Source of the DNA: Gonocerus acuteangulatus
Taxonomy: Eukaryota; Arthropoda; Insecta; Hemiptera; Coreidae
Length of the DNA stretch: 64,000 nucleotides
Direction: 5' to 3'
NCBI GenBank assembly: GCA_946811695.1
Contig: OX328124.1
Coordinates: forward strand, 32,363,648-32,427,647
The position numbers and the translations under genes are program-made. Of this stretch, positions 11,617 through 22,263 are shown piece after piece; the first letter of the stretch is position 1; each line of letters starts with the position of its first letter. Below the pieces are notes generated by a model, which saw nothing but the letters and a program-made list of their open reading frames with translations, made no database searches and was not told where the DNA came from.

Positions 11617-12230
11617 CATGGGCGTATATAAGGGAGGTTGAAGAGACTGCAGCCCCCTCGAAATTTGTATGTAATAAAAAAAGTGTTATGGGGGCGAGGT
11701 TAGCTCAGTGGACTAATAAGTTGGAGGTCCTTAGTTCAAATCCCGAGCAAGCACTAAAAATGTTTTCTTCCAGTGTCTTCGTTTATGGATTGAATTCGGG
11801 CTCCCTGACCGTCCCTAGGCCAACCCAGCCTTTAATTAATTTTATAATGAATACCTTTTAGTGCTAATGACTGCTAGCAGTCGAAGCAGCCAAGGGGAAA
11901 ATCAGGCTGCCGGAGCATAGTACTGACCACACTATTTCCCTAGAGTGCCTTATGGTCATGAATCAGATACCTCTATAGTATCTGCCCCTCAGGGCCCTCG
12001 TGGCCTGATTTTTTGTTTAAGTGTTATAAAAATCTTAAAAATAAATTAAATAAGATCAATTAGTTCAGATTTTTTTTTTTTTTTTTTTTTTGTTTTTTTT
12101 TTTTTTTTTTTGCGTAATAGCGTTTTAGTTGGCGAACTATTCCAAGTTCTAGATTGTTAGTTAGTATTCCATACCTCCAAATGCTCTCAGCGTCCCCTCC
12201 CCCTGAAATTATTTTCTATATACGCCCCTG
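11617..12230 (+). mobile_element. hAT-type MITE, copy 2, split by a SINE
   Basis: The left terminus is CATGGGCGTATATAAGG at 11617 and the right terminus is TATATACGCCCCTG ending at 12230. The flanking octamer TTTAGTAT is at 11609-11616 and 12231-12238, a perfect 8-bp target duplication. Removing the SINE at 11690-12018 leaves an element collinear with the copy at 999-1253. A poly(T) tract has expanded at about 12070-12110. Confidence 0.88.
11690..12018 (+). mobile_element. tRNA-derived SINE, family S3, nested in a hAT MITE
   Basis: The 5' head is tRNA-like: GGTTAGCTCAGTGGAC (A box) and AGTTCAAATCC (B box). A tRNA-unrelated body follows, with AAAATCAGGCTGCCGGAGCA and CCCTAGAGTGCCTTATGGTC. Target duplication AAGTGTTAT lies at 11681-11689 and 12019-12027, both inside the hAT MITE. 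The body motifs recur at 39.9 kb and, inverted, at 16.95-17.17 kb. It is an RNA polymerase III type unit, not a functional tRNA gene. Confidence 0.85.
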
Positions 12231-12238
12231 TTTAGTAT

Positions 12239-12800
12239 TAATATTATAGAATGAAAGAAAATATTAAAGGGGATCTGGAAGTACTAGGAGCGAGTATAAT
12301 GACCCCGAATTATTTTATTAATACAAACGAAACAACTTAGTTTTAGAATGAATGCTGTTTACGCCATTGTTTAGTTTCGATTCCAGTGCTTGTTAGTAGC
12401 ATTTTATACTATAAAGGTCAATATTGATCCACTAATTACTGAAATAATTCAGCGAAAAGAGAAATGCTAAACAATCTCTATTTACAAACAATTACATGGC
12501 CTGTGAAAAATATAGACATTATTATTACTTGCTATTTCTTATGGACCAACAAATCATTTAGTGTAGTGGGTGATTCTTCGGTGAAGCGAAAAAAAATTCT
12601 GTTATTGAGAAAAAAAAAAACAAAACAATAATAATGTGTGTATGGTGATGCATATTTAGTAATTTAAATAAATCGAAAATTATTTTTTTAAACATATATA
12701 CCTGTCTACTTTAATTAGTGTCTATTTAATTATTTAAATTTTAATGTTCATTTATTACGTTTCAATACATTACGTAGATTTTTTTGACGAGTCATATACA
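12239..12800. other. AT-rich stretch, nothing recognised
   Basis: No gene-like ORF, no terminal repeats. Ordinary AT-rich spacer. Confidence 0.5.
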
Positions 12801-12915
12801 GGTTCCTACTAACCTTCTCTAGCCAGAATAAGGCTTCTTTTTTTTTTAAAGAAAAGCCATAGCCCCTAGTGGGATTCGAACCAACTGCCTTAGCACTTAA
12901 TTAACCAACTTCCTA
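12801..12915 (-). mobile_element. tRNA-derived SINE, family S2, diverged fragment
   Basis: On the minus strand the B-box region GGTTCGAATCC is followed by CACTAGGGGC, AAAGAAAAGCC and TCTAGCCAGAATAAGG-like tail sequence (seen here in plus-strand spelling). This matches the better preserved S2 copies at 34.1, 40.1 and 40.7 kb. The 5' half of the head is degraded. Confidence 0.6.
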
Positions 12916-13340
12916 ATTATGGGGTTTTAATAAAAACTCATAGATAATTTAGGTTAAAAAGGCACTAAACATTAGTAACGGTTTTATATTTCATATATTA
13001 AATGATCTAATGTTTCTCGGCTGGTATTGGAACAATAGAGGATACTGCTAATGATCATTATAGTCGACAAACAATAAAAAGAAGAAAAAAAATATTAATT
13101 GGATAAACGAGTCATTTCAATGGTTTGTCGTTACTTGACTATAGATTTTTAGGCAAAATCCACAATAATCCTGGTGAAACTCACCAAGGAAAATTAAATA
13201 AATCTACGAAGAACAATAATGTTGACATTGATGGAATCATATTACGCACTGATGGTGGTTGTTTCAGAATCAACAATAGTCAGATGGTATGACTAGACCA
13301 TAAATTATAATCTATTAGAATCTTTTCTTCTTCTTGGTCT
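12916..13340. other. AT-rich stretch, nothing recognised
   Basis: No ORF of note and no repeat shared with the rest of the window. Confidence 0.5.
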
Positions 13341-13720
13341 TCTATAGACATAAAAATCACGTGTCTGTCTGTTTGTTCCTTATACAAATCCACACTGTTT
13401 GTTCCTTATACAAATCCACACTGTTTGTTACTTATACAAATCCGCACTGTTTGACCGATTTCGACCAAACTTGGAACACTGATAGGTCTTCATCCGGGAA
13501 GTCTCGTAGGCTAGGTCAAAAACTTCTACCAGCTGTCTGTCTGTATGTTTCTTCCTTATACAACTTCAAACAATTAGTCCTATTTTGACCAAACTTGTTA
13601 CCCAGGAAGGTCTTAATCCGGGGAGTGTCATAGGCTAAGCCAAAAACGTCTACCAGCTGTCTGTCTGTATGTTTGTTTCTAACACAAAACCATACCGAGT
13701 TTCTGCTCTTATTTGTCTAG
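13341..13720 (+). mobile_element. Helitron fragment with internal tandem units
   Basis: The 5' end TCTATAGACATAAAAATCAC then GTGTCTGTCTG matches the Helitron at 240 base for base over most of its length. Inside are three short repeats of TTCCTTATACAAATCCACAC (about 13375-13445). Two longer units follow, each containing GACCAAACTTG, CATAGGCTA or CGTAGGCTA, and TCTACCAGCTGTCTGTCTG. A CTAG lies at 13717-13720, but I see no convincing 3' hairpin. The short plus-strand ORF across it is a repeat translation. Confidence 0.6.
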
Positions 13721-13729
13721 ATTTCACTT

Positions 13730-13783
13730 GAGATAAGGATGTAACGCTGCATTATCCTAAGATGAAGGAGTTTCTGCAAGGCG
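13730..13783 (+). mobile_element. RC-B 3' end, degenerate
   Basis: CCTAAGATGAAGGAGTTTCT then GCAAGGCGGTTTT aligns with the RC-B 3' end (CTAAGATGACGCAGTTCCTG then CGAGTCGGACTTTT). It runs directly into an RC-A-like 5' end. Confidence 0.45.
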
Positions 13784-14300
13784 GTTTTTTTAGCACTGGA
13801 GAATTCACTCATTTAAACATTTTTGAAAAGTTTCTTCAAATTTTCATTGATCCTATCTTTTGAATAGCAAAAATGGCCCACGTTAAAAATGATACCGCCA
13901 CCAAAAAAAAGTCCACCTATGTATCTGGGGGAGGGTTACTCTTAGGAAAAGGTTTGCTTCTAACGTTCGAAATATTTGTATATTGCCATCATATTGGTTA
14001 TACAATTGAGAAAGATGTGGTGTAAAAAGAATCTAAATCGGTCAATGAGGAATGGGGGTTTATTCCTATAATAAATTATTATTCCAGCCTTTATGTCCAT
14101 GCGTAATTAATTATGAACGTTTGACATAAAAAAAAAAAAAAAAAAAATCAAATCGGTCGATTAGATGTTTGGGTTTACTGCAGAACAAAATTGTATAATA
14201 ATTTATTAATTCTGTCAGCTGTTAATTACATATATAAACGATTATTTAAATGGTTACGTCCATGCATAATACATACATACATGTAATTATAATTAGCTAA

Positions 14301-14464
14301 GAATTTTAGGACGGGTTACCTAAAAGTTATCACCCTTTTCTAGCCAGGATAGGGCTGATACCTTCTCCTTTTTCGAAATAAAAGCCACCACCTCTAGTGG
14401 GAATCGAACGCACGACCCTTGTTACGGAGAGCATATGTCTTAACACTCACGGCTACCTGGCCCC
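14301..14464 (-). mobile_element. tRNA-derived SINE, family S2
   Basis: Minus strand: GGGGCCAGGTAGCCGTGAG head, B box region with GCGTTCGATTCCCAC, then CTAGAGGTGGTGGCTTTT and the tail CTATCCTGGCTAGAAAAGGG, ending in ACCCGTCCTAAAATTC. Same order as the copies at 34.1, 40.1 and 40.7 kb. Inserted in the old RC-A-like element. Confidence 0.8.
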
Positions 14465-14501
14465 AAAACTATAAAACAGCAAAACTATGTATGATTATTT
14501 T

Positions 14502-14690
14502 GGAGGCAAGGTGGCTGTGGGTGCTAAGGCGTGGGCATTATAGTCGTGAATTCCATACCCACTAGACTCTAGGGAGAGGGGCTTTCTTTTACTCTATCCA
14601 TTTTTACAGCCCTAATGAAGCCTTGAAATTCGAGGGGAAACTTTGGCAATAAGGACTCGTTTTTATTTCAAAATTTTGTTTTATTAACTA
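14502..14690 (+). mobile_element. tRNA-like head joined to a hammerhead-like tail
   Basis: 14502-14600 is a diverged S2-type head (GGAGGCAAGGTGGCTGTGGG, GCTAAGGCGTGGGCATT). It is followed at 14606-14646 by GCC-CTAATGA-A-GCCTTGA-AAT-TCGAGGG-GAAAC-TTT-GGC. That has the layout of a hammerhead: stem I GCC/GGC and a 6-bp stem II. The core reads CUAAUGA instead of CUGAUGA, which should abolish cleavage. The same tail is found in the arms of the 61-63 kb palindrome. Confidence 0.5.
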
Positions 14691-14780
14691 TAATGACCGA
14701 ACTCCGATTTTCCGGATCTTACAAGGATTAAGGAGTATATGGAAACGCAATAAAACGGCGCTTTCCTTGCAAGTTGGACG

Positions 14781-15813
14781 CTTTTAATTATGGATTCATA
14801 TGCTGAGCCTCAATCGCGTGGAGTGCTTCTCATGTGTATGATGTTTCTACACGCTATCTGCTCGACTCAGCTTCTACATTGTCTTGCTAGCGGAGAGCAA
14901 GAAATGGATATTTTTCCCTGCCTGCAAAGTTGTATTAGGGCCGTGAGAGCGAGACGAGGCCGGTGGGCGTGGTAATAATATCGAGTGGTTGGGTCGGTGC
15001 AGCACAATCCTGTCCCTCTTCTCTTTCCTAGTGCCTCACAAGAACCTCTCTCTTATTACTAGGTACTTGGGGATTTCTCAGTCGGTAGGCCTGTTCGGTT
15101 ACGTGGCACCGAAGGCGATTTATGATGGCCACTCAAGTTCATATCAAATCATAAGCCCGGAACTGCAAAGTTTGGCCTTAAGTTTTAGAATGTACGGGTC
15201 TAGCTTATGCACGATAACTTATCGTTTATTAATAACGCACGATAACTTATCGTCGATTAGTTAATAAACCTCAAGGCTGGGCAGGGCCGCCACATCTCAG
15301 AGCCGGGCCCAGAACCAGATCACGGGCCCCCACTTCTCAGAGCCAGACTGAAAATTCTAGTACTTTGCTATAGGACTTTGGACATTTTAAAATTATTTTC
15401 ATCTTGAGTTTTGAGCTAAACGGGAATAAAAGCTGACAATCGGTGAAGCAAAGGTCATTTTCGGTACTTGTAGTTTTATTACGACTTCTAATAAAATATA
15501 ATATCCTGGGACTGCACTTGTTTTGTCGTTTATGTACATTAAAAAAAATATCGATCCCATTCCAATAAATATAGGCTACGCCCGTCTATATTTCTAAACC
15601 CCATTCTTTTTACAAGCTCATAACCTATACATTTTTTTCCAATTAGCGATTAGGCCTGGCCACAACAGCCCCCGGCCTCATTGGACACTTCTGGCAATGT
15701 ATTGGTTTTATCCTACTTCAATGGACGTACAGGTCAACACTGGCCTAAAGGATGTCCCCTAAACGTTGAGAAATATCTCAGGGATTGGACTGCGCAGTCC
15801 AACTCTTGAGATA
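14781..15813. other. Moderately GC-rich stretch, no gene recognised
   Basis: Two unrelated short plus-strand frames (14790-14975, 14989-15264) have no recognisable domain. A direct repeat of CACGATAACTTATCGT is at about 15210-15254. CACATCTCAGAGCC recurs as CACTTCTCAGAGCC near 15290-15345. These may be parts of an unidentified repeat. Confidence 0.4.
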
Positions 15814-15821
15814 ATCCTCAC

Positions 15822-16133
15822 CAGAGTTGGGCAAACGTTAGCGCGCGCTAAAAGCTGATACCTCTCCGCTAATTTAGCGAAACTGTAGAAAGCCAGCGCT
15901 AATAATTAGCGGTTAGCGGCGGCAGTGCGCTAACCGCTAATCTATTTATGAAATGTCATTACAAGTTGTAACTATAGCTTAAGCTATTAGCAATTACGAT
16001 ATTTCATAAATAGATTAGCGGTTAGCGCACTGCCGCCACTAACCGCTAATTATTAGCGCTGGCTTTCTACAGTTTCGCTAAATTAGCGGAGAGGTATCAG
16101 CTTTTAGCGCGCGCTAACGTTTGCCCAACTCTG
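15822..16133. mobile_element. hAT-type foldback MITE
   Basis: Ends CAGAGTTGGGCAAACGTTAG at the left and the inverse at the right. The flanking octamer ATCCTCAC is at 15814-15821 and 16134-16141, a perfect 8-bp duplication. The arms are complementary over roughly 135 bases each around a centre at 15977/15978, so the transcript would be one long hairpin. Each arm contains several short TTAGCG/CGCTAA inverted units. No coding capacity. Its terminal sequence differs from the CATGGGCG family. Confidence 0.9.
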
Positions 16134-16141
16134 ATCCTCAC

Positions 16142-16711
16142 CTTATCTACTGGGGTCAGTACCCTCCTCCCTAGAATAAAAGTCCTCGACTCGTTGAAAC
16201 TGCGTCAACCTAGCGCGTTTCCATAAATTCTTATCTATGATATCATTTCGACAGCTTCGAATAAATGTATTGAATATTTTGTAAATACGTTAAACACCTA
16301 CTCTCATGAAATCTTCAAGATAAGTGCGACTTAGGCACAATTCAGTCCCGTAACAGGCCAAAATTTAATGATGTAATATAATAATATAAACGTAATCTAC
16401 TTAATATACACAACGTAAGGTGTACATCGCCATGATGTGGATCACCAACTAACAAATAATCCTGCTCATTCTTAAGAAATTCTCTTGATGAAAAAATAAA
16501 AACTTGTTTCACATTTTACGTACCTTCATGTGCTGACTAATTCATTTTACTGCTAAAAACAAACTCGAAACAAAAACCAAATAAATATTTTGATTTATTA
16601 ATTTTTGTTTTCTTTTATTTTTCTGTTAGTTTTTTTTTTAATTTATACTTATTGTTTATTCATATTTTCCCCAAATTTATATTTATTGTTCTAAGGTCTA
16701 GGACCTTCAAC
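16142..16711. other. Spacer, nothing recognised
   Basis: AT-rich, no ORF or structured repeat. GTTGAAACTGCGTCAACCTAG near 16195-16215 is faintly like an RC-B subterminal region but too short to call. Confidence 0.4.
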
Positions 16712-16950
16712 CATGGGCGTACATAGAAAATAATTTCGGGAGGGGCCGGCAAAATTTCGGGGGGGGGGGGCTGGCACCATTTCCGGGGTATGGAATACTA
16801 ACAATTTACAACTTTTAATAGTTTTAGGCAACTAAAACGCTATTTTAATATAAATAAAATATTTTTTATGAACTGAGTGACCTTTTTTAATTTATTTTTA
16901 AGGATTTTATGCAAATTTTTACCATCAAATAAAAATTTCGGAGGGGGGCT
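16712..16950 (-). mobile_element. hAT-type MITE, copy 3, truncated
   Basis: CATGGGCGTACATAGAAAAT at 16712 is the outer end of the CATGGGCG MITE. The interior (GGAATACTAACAATTTA, TTTTAGGCAACTAAAACGC, TTATTTTTAAGGATTTTATG) is the reverse complement of copies 1, 2 and 4. It stops in the G-rich block where a SINE begins, and the other terminus is missing. Confidence 0.75.
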
Positions 16951-17172
16951 GAGATGATAAGATAGTGTGATCTGTACTATGCTCCGTCCGCCTGATTTTC
17001 TTCTTTGCAGGTTCGCCGATTAATAAAATAATTAAAGGCCGGGTTGGCTTGGGGATGGCCTTGGACATGAATAACGAGCGAAGATTGTGCAGCACAATCT
17101 TTACTGCGCTCGAGTTTTGAACTCTAGTCTCCAGCATATTAGTTTAGTGCTCTACCACTGAGCTAACCCCCT
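16951..17172 (-). mobile_element. tRNA-derived SINE, family S3, minus strand
   Basis: Minus strand: GGGGGTTAGCTCAGTGGTAG (A box), GAGTTCAAAACTCGAGCG (B-box region), then a body ending in GAAAATCAGGCGGACGGAGC and ATAGTACAGATCACACTATC. It matches the nested copy at 11690-12018. The short minus-strand ORF at 16925-17137 is a translation of it. Confidence 0.75.
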
Positions 17173-17548
17173 TTGGCACCATTCGCACTGAAAACTTACA
17201 GTAGCCTTCGTATCCCTAGTGTCATTTGGAAAGCCTGGACTAAATATAGTTAATACTATATTTTGTGTACGATTTACAGCTAGGCGATAAAATTATGCTT
17301 GGGAGCATTATGATAATGATTTTAAGGTGTTTCTCTGAAAAAAGCACGGAATTCAAGAAATTTCTGAAGTTTGTGGCATGCCCTGAAGTTTTCATTATAT
17401 TGGGGAGTGTTGATATTGTATTGAACTTGTTCTGACGCTATTGTAATTCCATTTTAGCATGTTTAGGGAGCAAATCTTCTTGTGACGTTGGATCGCAAGT
17501 GTAGATGAAATATGTCGAAGTTTCTTATACCTCGAAAAAATAGTTTGT

Positions 17549-18010
17549 TCAAATTTGTTTGTGTTGCACAAAAATATATGAATCTGTTCGAAAAATCGCA
17601 GTGCTTGAGGCTTTTACCAGGCAAACTTTTTCTAGATATTTTATGAATGAAATCGGAAAATTTTTTGATTCTAGTACTTCAAAAAATCGAATTGAGTTGA
17701 CATTTTTTTTTGTGTTGCCAAATAAAAAAATGCATTTTCTTGTGAATTTTCCAAGCTGCAGAAAATGGTCATCTTCCTGGTATTTGTTTTTGTATAAATC
17801 GCACAACTTAACGTCTTGAAATTTAGTTTTTAGGATTGAGCTTTCTTGAATCTCGATGAACTCCATTTGCAAGTGTATTGGAGCATTTTGTACATAACGT
17901 TTTGATGGAGTAGCTAATAAATTAAAACAGTCTTCCATGTTACTGAAATCGCTAAATCTTTTCGAAAATTGCTCCGACAGTAATTTGAGTTCTTCAGCCG
18001 TAGAACTCAA
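17549..18010 (-). pseudogene. hAT-transposase-derived ORF (ZBED/GTF2IRD2-like), fragment
   Basis: A 153-codon frame. Its first 90 or so residues resemble the C-terminal part of the hAT-like transposases found in ZBED/FAM200/GTF2IRD2-type proteins: FSKRFSDF, then NAPIHLQMEFIEIQ, then a short LKTKF..VKLCDLY block and a final FGNT. Normally a conserved dimerisation stretch follows. Here that resemblance stops and a neighbouring frame (KKMSTQF) looks more like it, so a frameshift near 17700 is likely. The frame begins at a TTG with a TAA just upstream, so the N-terminus is missing. No zinc finger or catalytic acids are visible. Confidence 0.6.
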
Positions 18011-18454
18011 ATTTTAATTGGGGTTTTCAAAATGTCTGGCGGGCCGCTTGTTGCCCACACATGGCGTAAAGCCTTACAATAGGATCCCTGTGTTTTTGGA
18101 GGAGAGAGAGGAAAGAAGAAGCCCAGGTATCCGCTGTTACATGAAGCCTGCAGGTAAAAGGTGTGCGTGTGCTATTACTAATTGCTCGAAAACCTGGGCG
18201 GCCATATGCCCTCCCCCCACTCCAAGCTACCACCGCCACTAGCTCAGTTCTCTACCAGACCGCTTTGGAGGAGGTTGTCTGTGTTATCTTGCATCTTATT
18301 CTGTATATCTGTCTCTCTCTTTCATTGAGCACCTATCATTTTCGCTGTGCCATCTTCTCGAGTTGCTCTCTATCATTCTCCGACTTCGGTGTGCATCGTA
18401 CATCCTCCTACGAACAATCCAGTCTTTCTTGGATTACTGTCACCTGATTTGAAG
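18011..18454 (+). other. Possible exon/promoter region ending in a splice donor
   Basis: GC- and CT-rich compared with its surroundings. It contains GGAGAGAGAGGAAAG near 18101 and a pyrimidine-rich stretch at 18290-18420. It ends CCTGATTTGAAG followed by GTGAGT at 18455, a perfect donor hexamer. Overlapping frames on both strands (18018-18447) have no recognisable domain, and the longest one stops before the donor. A non-coding first exon is possible. Confidence 0.22.
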
Positions 18455-20940
18455 GTGAGTTTTTAATGTTGTTTGTATTGACATACAAAGCAATTGTAGT
18501 GATTTTATTATTCGTGTTTCGACAATGATTGATTGGAGTTTATACATGATCTTGACATTCTGTTTAAGTTGACATAATTCTTTTTTTACTATTGTGCTTA
18601 TTGGCATAACATTTGTTGTGTATATTAATTCTTTGCTATTATTCATTACCATACTGCATGGCCAGGTTAAGTTAAATACACCCGGTTTTTCTGACTGATG
18701 TTCTCTCCTCTAAATTGCCTTTCAGTTATTCGTTGTAATGTCAAATCAATGCGTGAATATATCTATAAAAATTATTATGACTTAACTACTTAGCGACGGG
18801 TACCAATATATCAATATACAGAAATTAAACCAATTCTTAAATAAAATCAGACTAAATGGCACTATAAATACATTTAAATCCTTTAATAATTATCGTTAAG
18901 TACTAAATCATTTTAATAGACTGATTAGAAAACTGATTAAATACCATTGGTTGTATCAATCATGATTAACGACTTTTTTTCTTTCTTTGTTTCGTTTTAT
19001 ATATCAGTAAAGTTCTCATCGCGAAGGGAATGAATCAATAAAATAAAGACAATGTAACTTTGTAAATAACCGTTTTAATAATTATAAATACATATGTATG
19101 TATGTGGCTGTCATATTGGTTGACCGTTATGAAGTTTAAATTCTAAGACTAATCTACATAACTAAATATTTAAATTCAATCAATTTAATTTATTTTTGCT
19201 TACATTTTGTATTTACATTCCTTATGTTAGTCTAAATATCAATAAATATATACATCTGTAAAATGTTTCTACATTCTAGAGCAATTATAACAGTATATCA
19301 CATTTCCTTGACAAACAGATGATTGGCAACCCTTGCTATTTTTAAATATTTTACCGTTTGTTGATTTTGTTGATTGTCGGCAGTGATGTATGTGTTTCAT
19401 AATGTAGAAATATTTATTATCAACTATTATTAGATACTTTTAACTGACGTTTATTATAAGGTTTCATTTGTAATATTCATTTAATTTCTATAAATAATTT
19501 CTCCTAAAGAACTTACACTCTATGAAAATTAAGATTAAATTCTTGTACTTTTGTATACATTTTGACATAGGTAGAATATTTTTATTTTAGAATCGTATGA
19601 ATATTGATTTGAACTTCACGGTTCAGTTAATTTTACTCGAGCTTCATTACTATTGTGTTTCACAAGGTAAATTCAATATTGCATTTTACCTTCAGCATTC
19701 AATTGAAGATATTTTGTATTTAGATAGATTCCTTTATTACTAATTTGCTTATAACATCTTAGATGTGAATAAGTGAAATATTCATTGTTTTAATTTTTTT
19801 AATGTAATAAACTTAAGACGATAGACTTCCACTGTGGTTTTACATGTTTTTAGTGCATTTTGTTCTTAGTTTAAAAATATATAAACGATTATTCATTTTT
19901 TTTTTCTCTTGTTAATGCAACACTGTTTCCTATATTTCATTTTTGAATATGCTATGCTTAAAAGAACGAATTAGCTGTCATTAATAAATCTCCTGTTTAA
20001 TAAATCAGTTTTAATTAATGGGTATTTTGTCCGTCCTAAGTACTTGGTTTGTATTTATTCATTATTGATCATGGGCTCATCAATTATTCACGTCTGTACA
20101 TTGTGCTCTTGCGTTTATTTAATTTGTTTTAAAATTGATTGACCTTTCTTTGTGGTTTTGGGTCACCAAATTATGATTTCGAAATCCGTATTATTTTTTA
20201 TTTTGTTCACTCAATTCTTCCTTAATTTTTATTAAGTTTGTTACAGGATGAAAGCAAATAATGCATTTATCCAAATACTGATTACTTAGTAGACATACTG
20301 TCTATCGTCAGTGTTACCAAAGAGATAAATAAACAAAAACAAAAAATAATCCGTTAAGCATAAATAAACTAGTTAAAAGGGTTCAAGATTAATGGTCTAC
20401 TCTATTGTGTCAATTAATTCTATTAGTTAGTCCAAATTTATTTTATTTGATTTTAGTTATTTTTGTGTTATCAACTATTCAGCTGGTAAGGTTAATCGCC
20501 AATAGATGTGGAAGGCTTCCAGACTAAAATACTTAATTTTGCTATGCTGATGTTTCCTCTGAGTTTGTATACATTTTAATAATCTCTTTCTCAGGGCTCC
20601 AATAGCTTATCATCTTGCCGATTGGGCCATCTTTTTTTTATAGAATTAAAGGACGTATTGTTGCCTTGACTCACACCTACTCAAGTGAATCAATAGTTAT
20701 TCTGTTTAGGAAAGAATGCAACATTGTTGCAAGCTATCTTGGTTCTAGTAATGTTAATTTATAAATTTAATATAATGTAAGCCTGTTGAACATCTCTTCA
20801 AATAACATTCATTGTAAGATTATAAAATTATATCAGCCTTTTCTGAAAGTGGATTGTAGGCAGTTTTAGTATTTTTCCTCCCTCCCTGTAGGTAGAAAAA
20901 ACCGTTTATGGCCAAATCCATAAGTTCAGGCAAGTGGTGA
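18455..20940. other. Long AT-rich stretch, intron-like
   Basis: About 2.5 kb without recognisable repeats, ORFs or RNA genes, which is unusual for this window. Composition is uniformly AT-rich. It could be unique intronic or intergenic DNA. Confidence 0.5.
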
Positions 20941-21364
20941 CGTGATTTCATAAGCATTCAAATTAATGTGTATTTAGACAGTATAATTTTAATACAGTGT
21001 GTATATGTTTTATACATATATCTACCTTCTAGAAAGCACAAAAATAAATGTTCGAAGTTTTGGTACAAAAATACTTAAAAGAGAGATTAAATTTGTTAAC
21101 AAGCTGAATCAGCTCACCGGAACACCTTGCGAAGTTTTCCTCATCTAAATCGCCGCGCTTAAGAGTTTTGAGTTTATATATTTCCCGATACACTTCATAT
21201 TGGCATTTTGACGTGGGAAATCGAATGATCATCACATTCAAGACGATATCATTAACTGTTTCTTCCATGTTCCACATTCCACAAAATCATGATCTATAAA
21301 TGTTGATTAAAGAAAGAGAAAAAAAATGATCAACAGACTTTAGCAGTTTTGGACTTCCCTTATG

Positions 21365-22263
21365 CAGTGGAACATGGATAATTCGAACTTCGATAATTCC
21401 AAATCGTCTTTAATTCGAATATTTCTTACGGTGCCTAGAATGTAGGGCATAAACAATGTAAAAAAATCGTGGTTAATTCGAATAAAATTTTGGATAATTC
21501 GAATTTTTTACGAGTCTGTGCCTCCACTGGGAAGTGAACAGAGAGGCGGTCGATCTAAAATCTTGTTAAAATATTCTCCCCTCGGGTAAGAAGGATAGTA
21601 AGATACGGATGTTGGGGTTCCGGGACAAGAAGAGCGGCGGTCTCATAGTCTAGTTCTTGGACTCTAGGAGTTCTGCGAAGTGGAGGGTCGCGCTTCCTCC
21701 CTTCCAGGGGTTGTTATAGTTCCATCCTGTCGTTTTATCCTAGAATTCCCTCCGATCTTCATTCCTTATTCAGTTACAAGTCAGTCAGCGCCTAGATCTG
21801 TTGTATTGTTTGTGCCTTGAATTTCTGGTATACAGTGCAGTTCTGTGAGTTGTTGATTTAAGATGTCGAAACCTAGAAGTTATAAAAATTTAACGTTGTC
21901 AGATAAAATAGCTGCTATTAAGGAAGTTGAATAAGGAATAAAGAAAAAATCTGAAATTACCAAGGAATTTGGAATTCCTCCTAATACTTTACCAACTTAC
22001 CTGAAAAATAAAGAAAAATGATTTTTTTTTTTTCAAAATAAATAGACTTTTATTTTTACTTTTTTGACAAATTTTTTATTACTTATCTAAGTAATCATCA
22101 ATTCAGGAAATGTTTGTTATTCTTTAAATTAAATGTATTTTTTAAAATTAAAAAATGTAAAAAATATAAAGTTCGATTTTTCAAAAACTTTTGTAATTAG
22201 AATTTTGGATAATTCGAACTTTTTTATTGGTCCCTAGAGGTTAGAATTATCCAAGTTCTACTG
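21365..22263 (+). mobile_element. Tigger/pogo-type DNA transposon, internally deleted
   Basis: Terminal inverted repeats begin CAGTGGAACATGGATAATTC at the left and end GAATTATCCAAGTTCTACTG at the right. Internal GGATAATTCGAA repeats add subterminal sites. TA follows the right end; the left dinucleotide reads TG, probably a mutated TA. A broken CENP-B-like ORF lies at 21863-22021, and the catalytic DDE region is missing. A shorter relative is at 35493-35996. Confidence 0.85.
21863..22021 (+). pseudogene. CENP-B-type DNA-binding N-terminus of a Tigger transposase
   Basis: The frame starts MSKPRSYKNLTLSDKIAAIK and meets a TAA after codon 23 (21932-21934). It then continues in the same frame with KKKSEITKEFGIPPNTLPTY before TGA at 22019. 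This is the first helix-turn-helix of the CENP-B domain that pogo/Tigger transposases use to bind their terminal repeats: LTLSDK, an acidic VE turn, and FGIPxxTL recognition helix. The remaining transposase, including the DDE catalytic core, is deleted. A premature stop plus deletion make it inactive. Confidence 0.85.

Larger units (their letters stand above)
13780..14780 (+). mobile_element. RC-A-like element, old diverged copy
   Basis: It starts TTTTTTTAGCACTGGAG, like the RC-A start TTTTAGCACTTTCC. The following GTTTCTTCAAATTTTCATTG, GATCCTA and AAAATGGCCCACGTTAAAA match the RC-A 5' region with substitutions. An AATCGGTCAATGAGG module matches the RC-A 3' half. It ends near 14780 with GCGCTTTCCTTGCAAGTTGG then ACGCTTTT, a diverged RC 3' terminus. 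Two tRNA-like units lie inside it. Confidence 0.5.

Noticed and set aside
11487..11861. 124-codon plus-strand ORF as a gene
   Set aside because: It runs from unrelated AT-rich DNA through the hAT MITE end into the nested SINE, so the frame is fortuitous.
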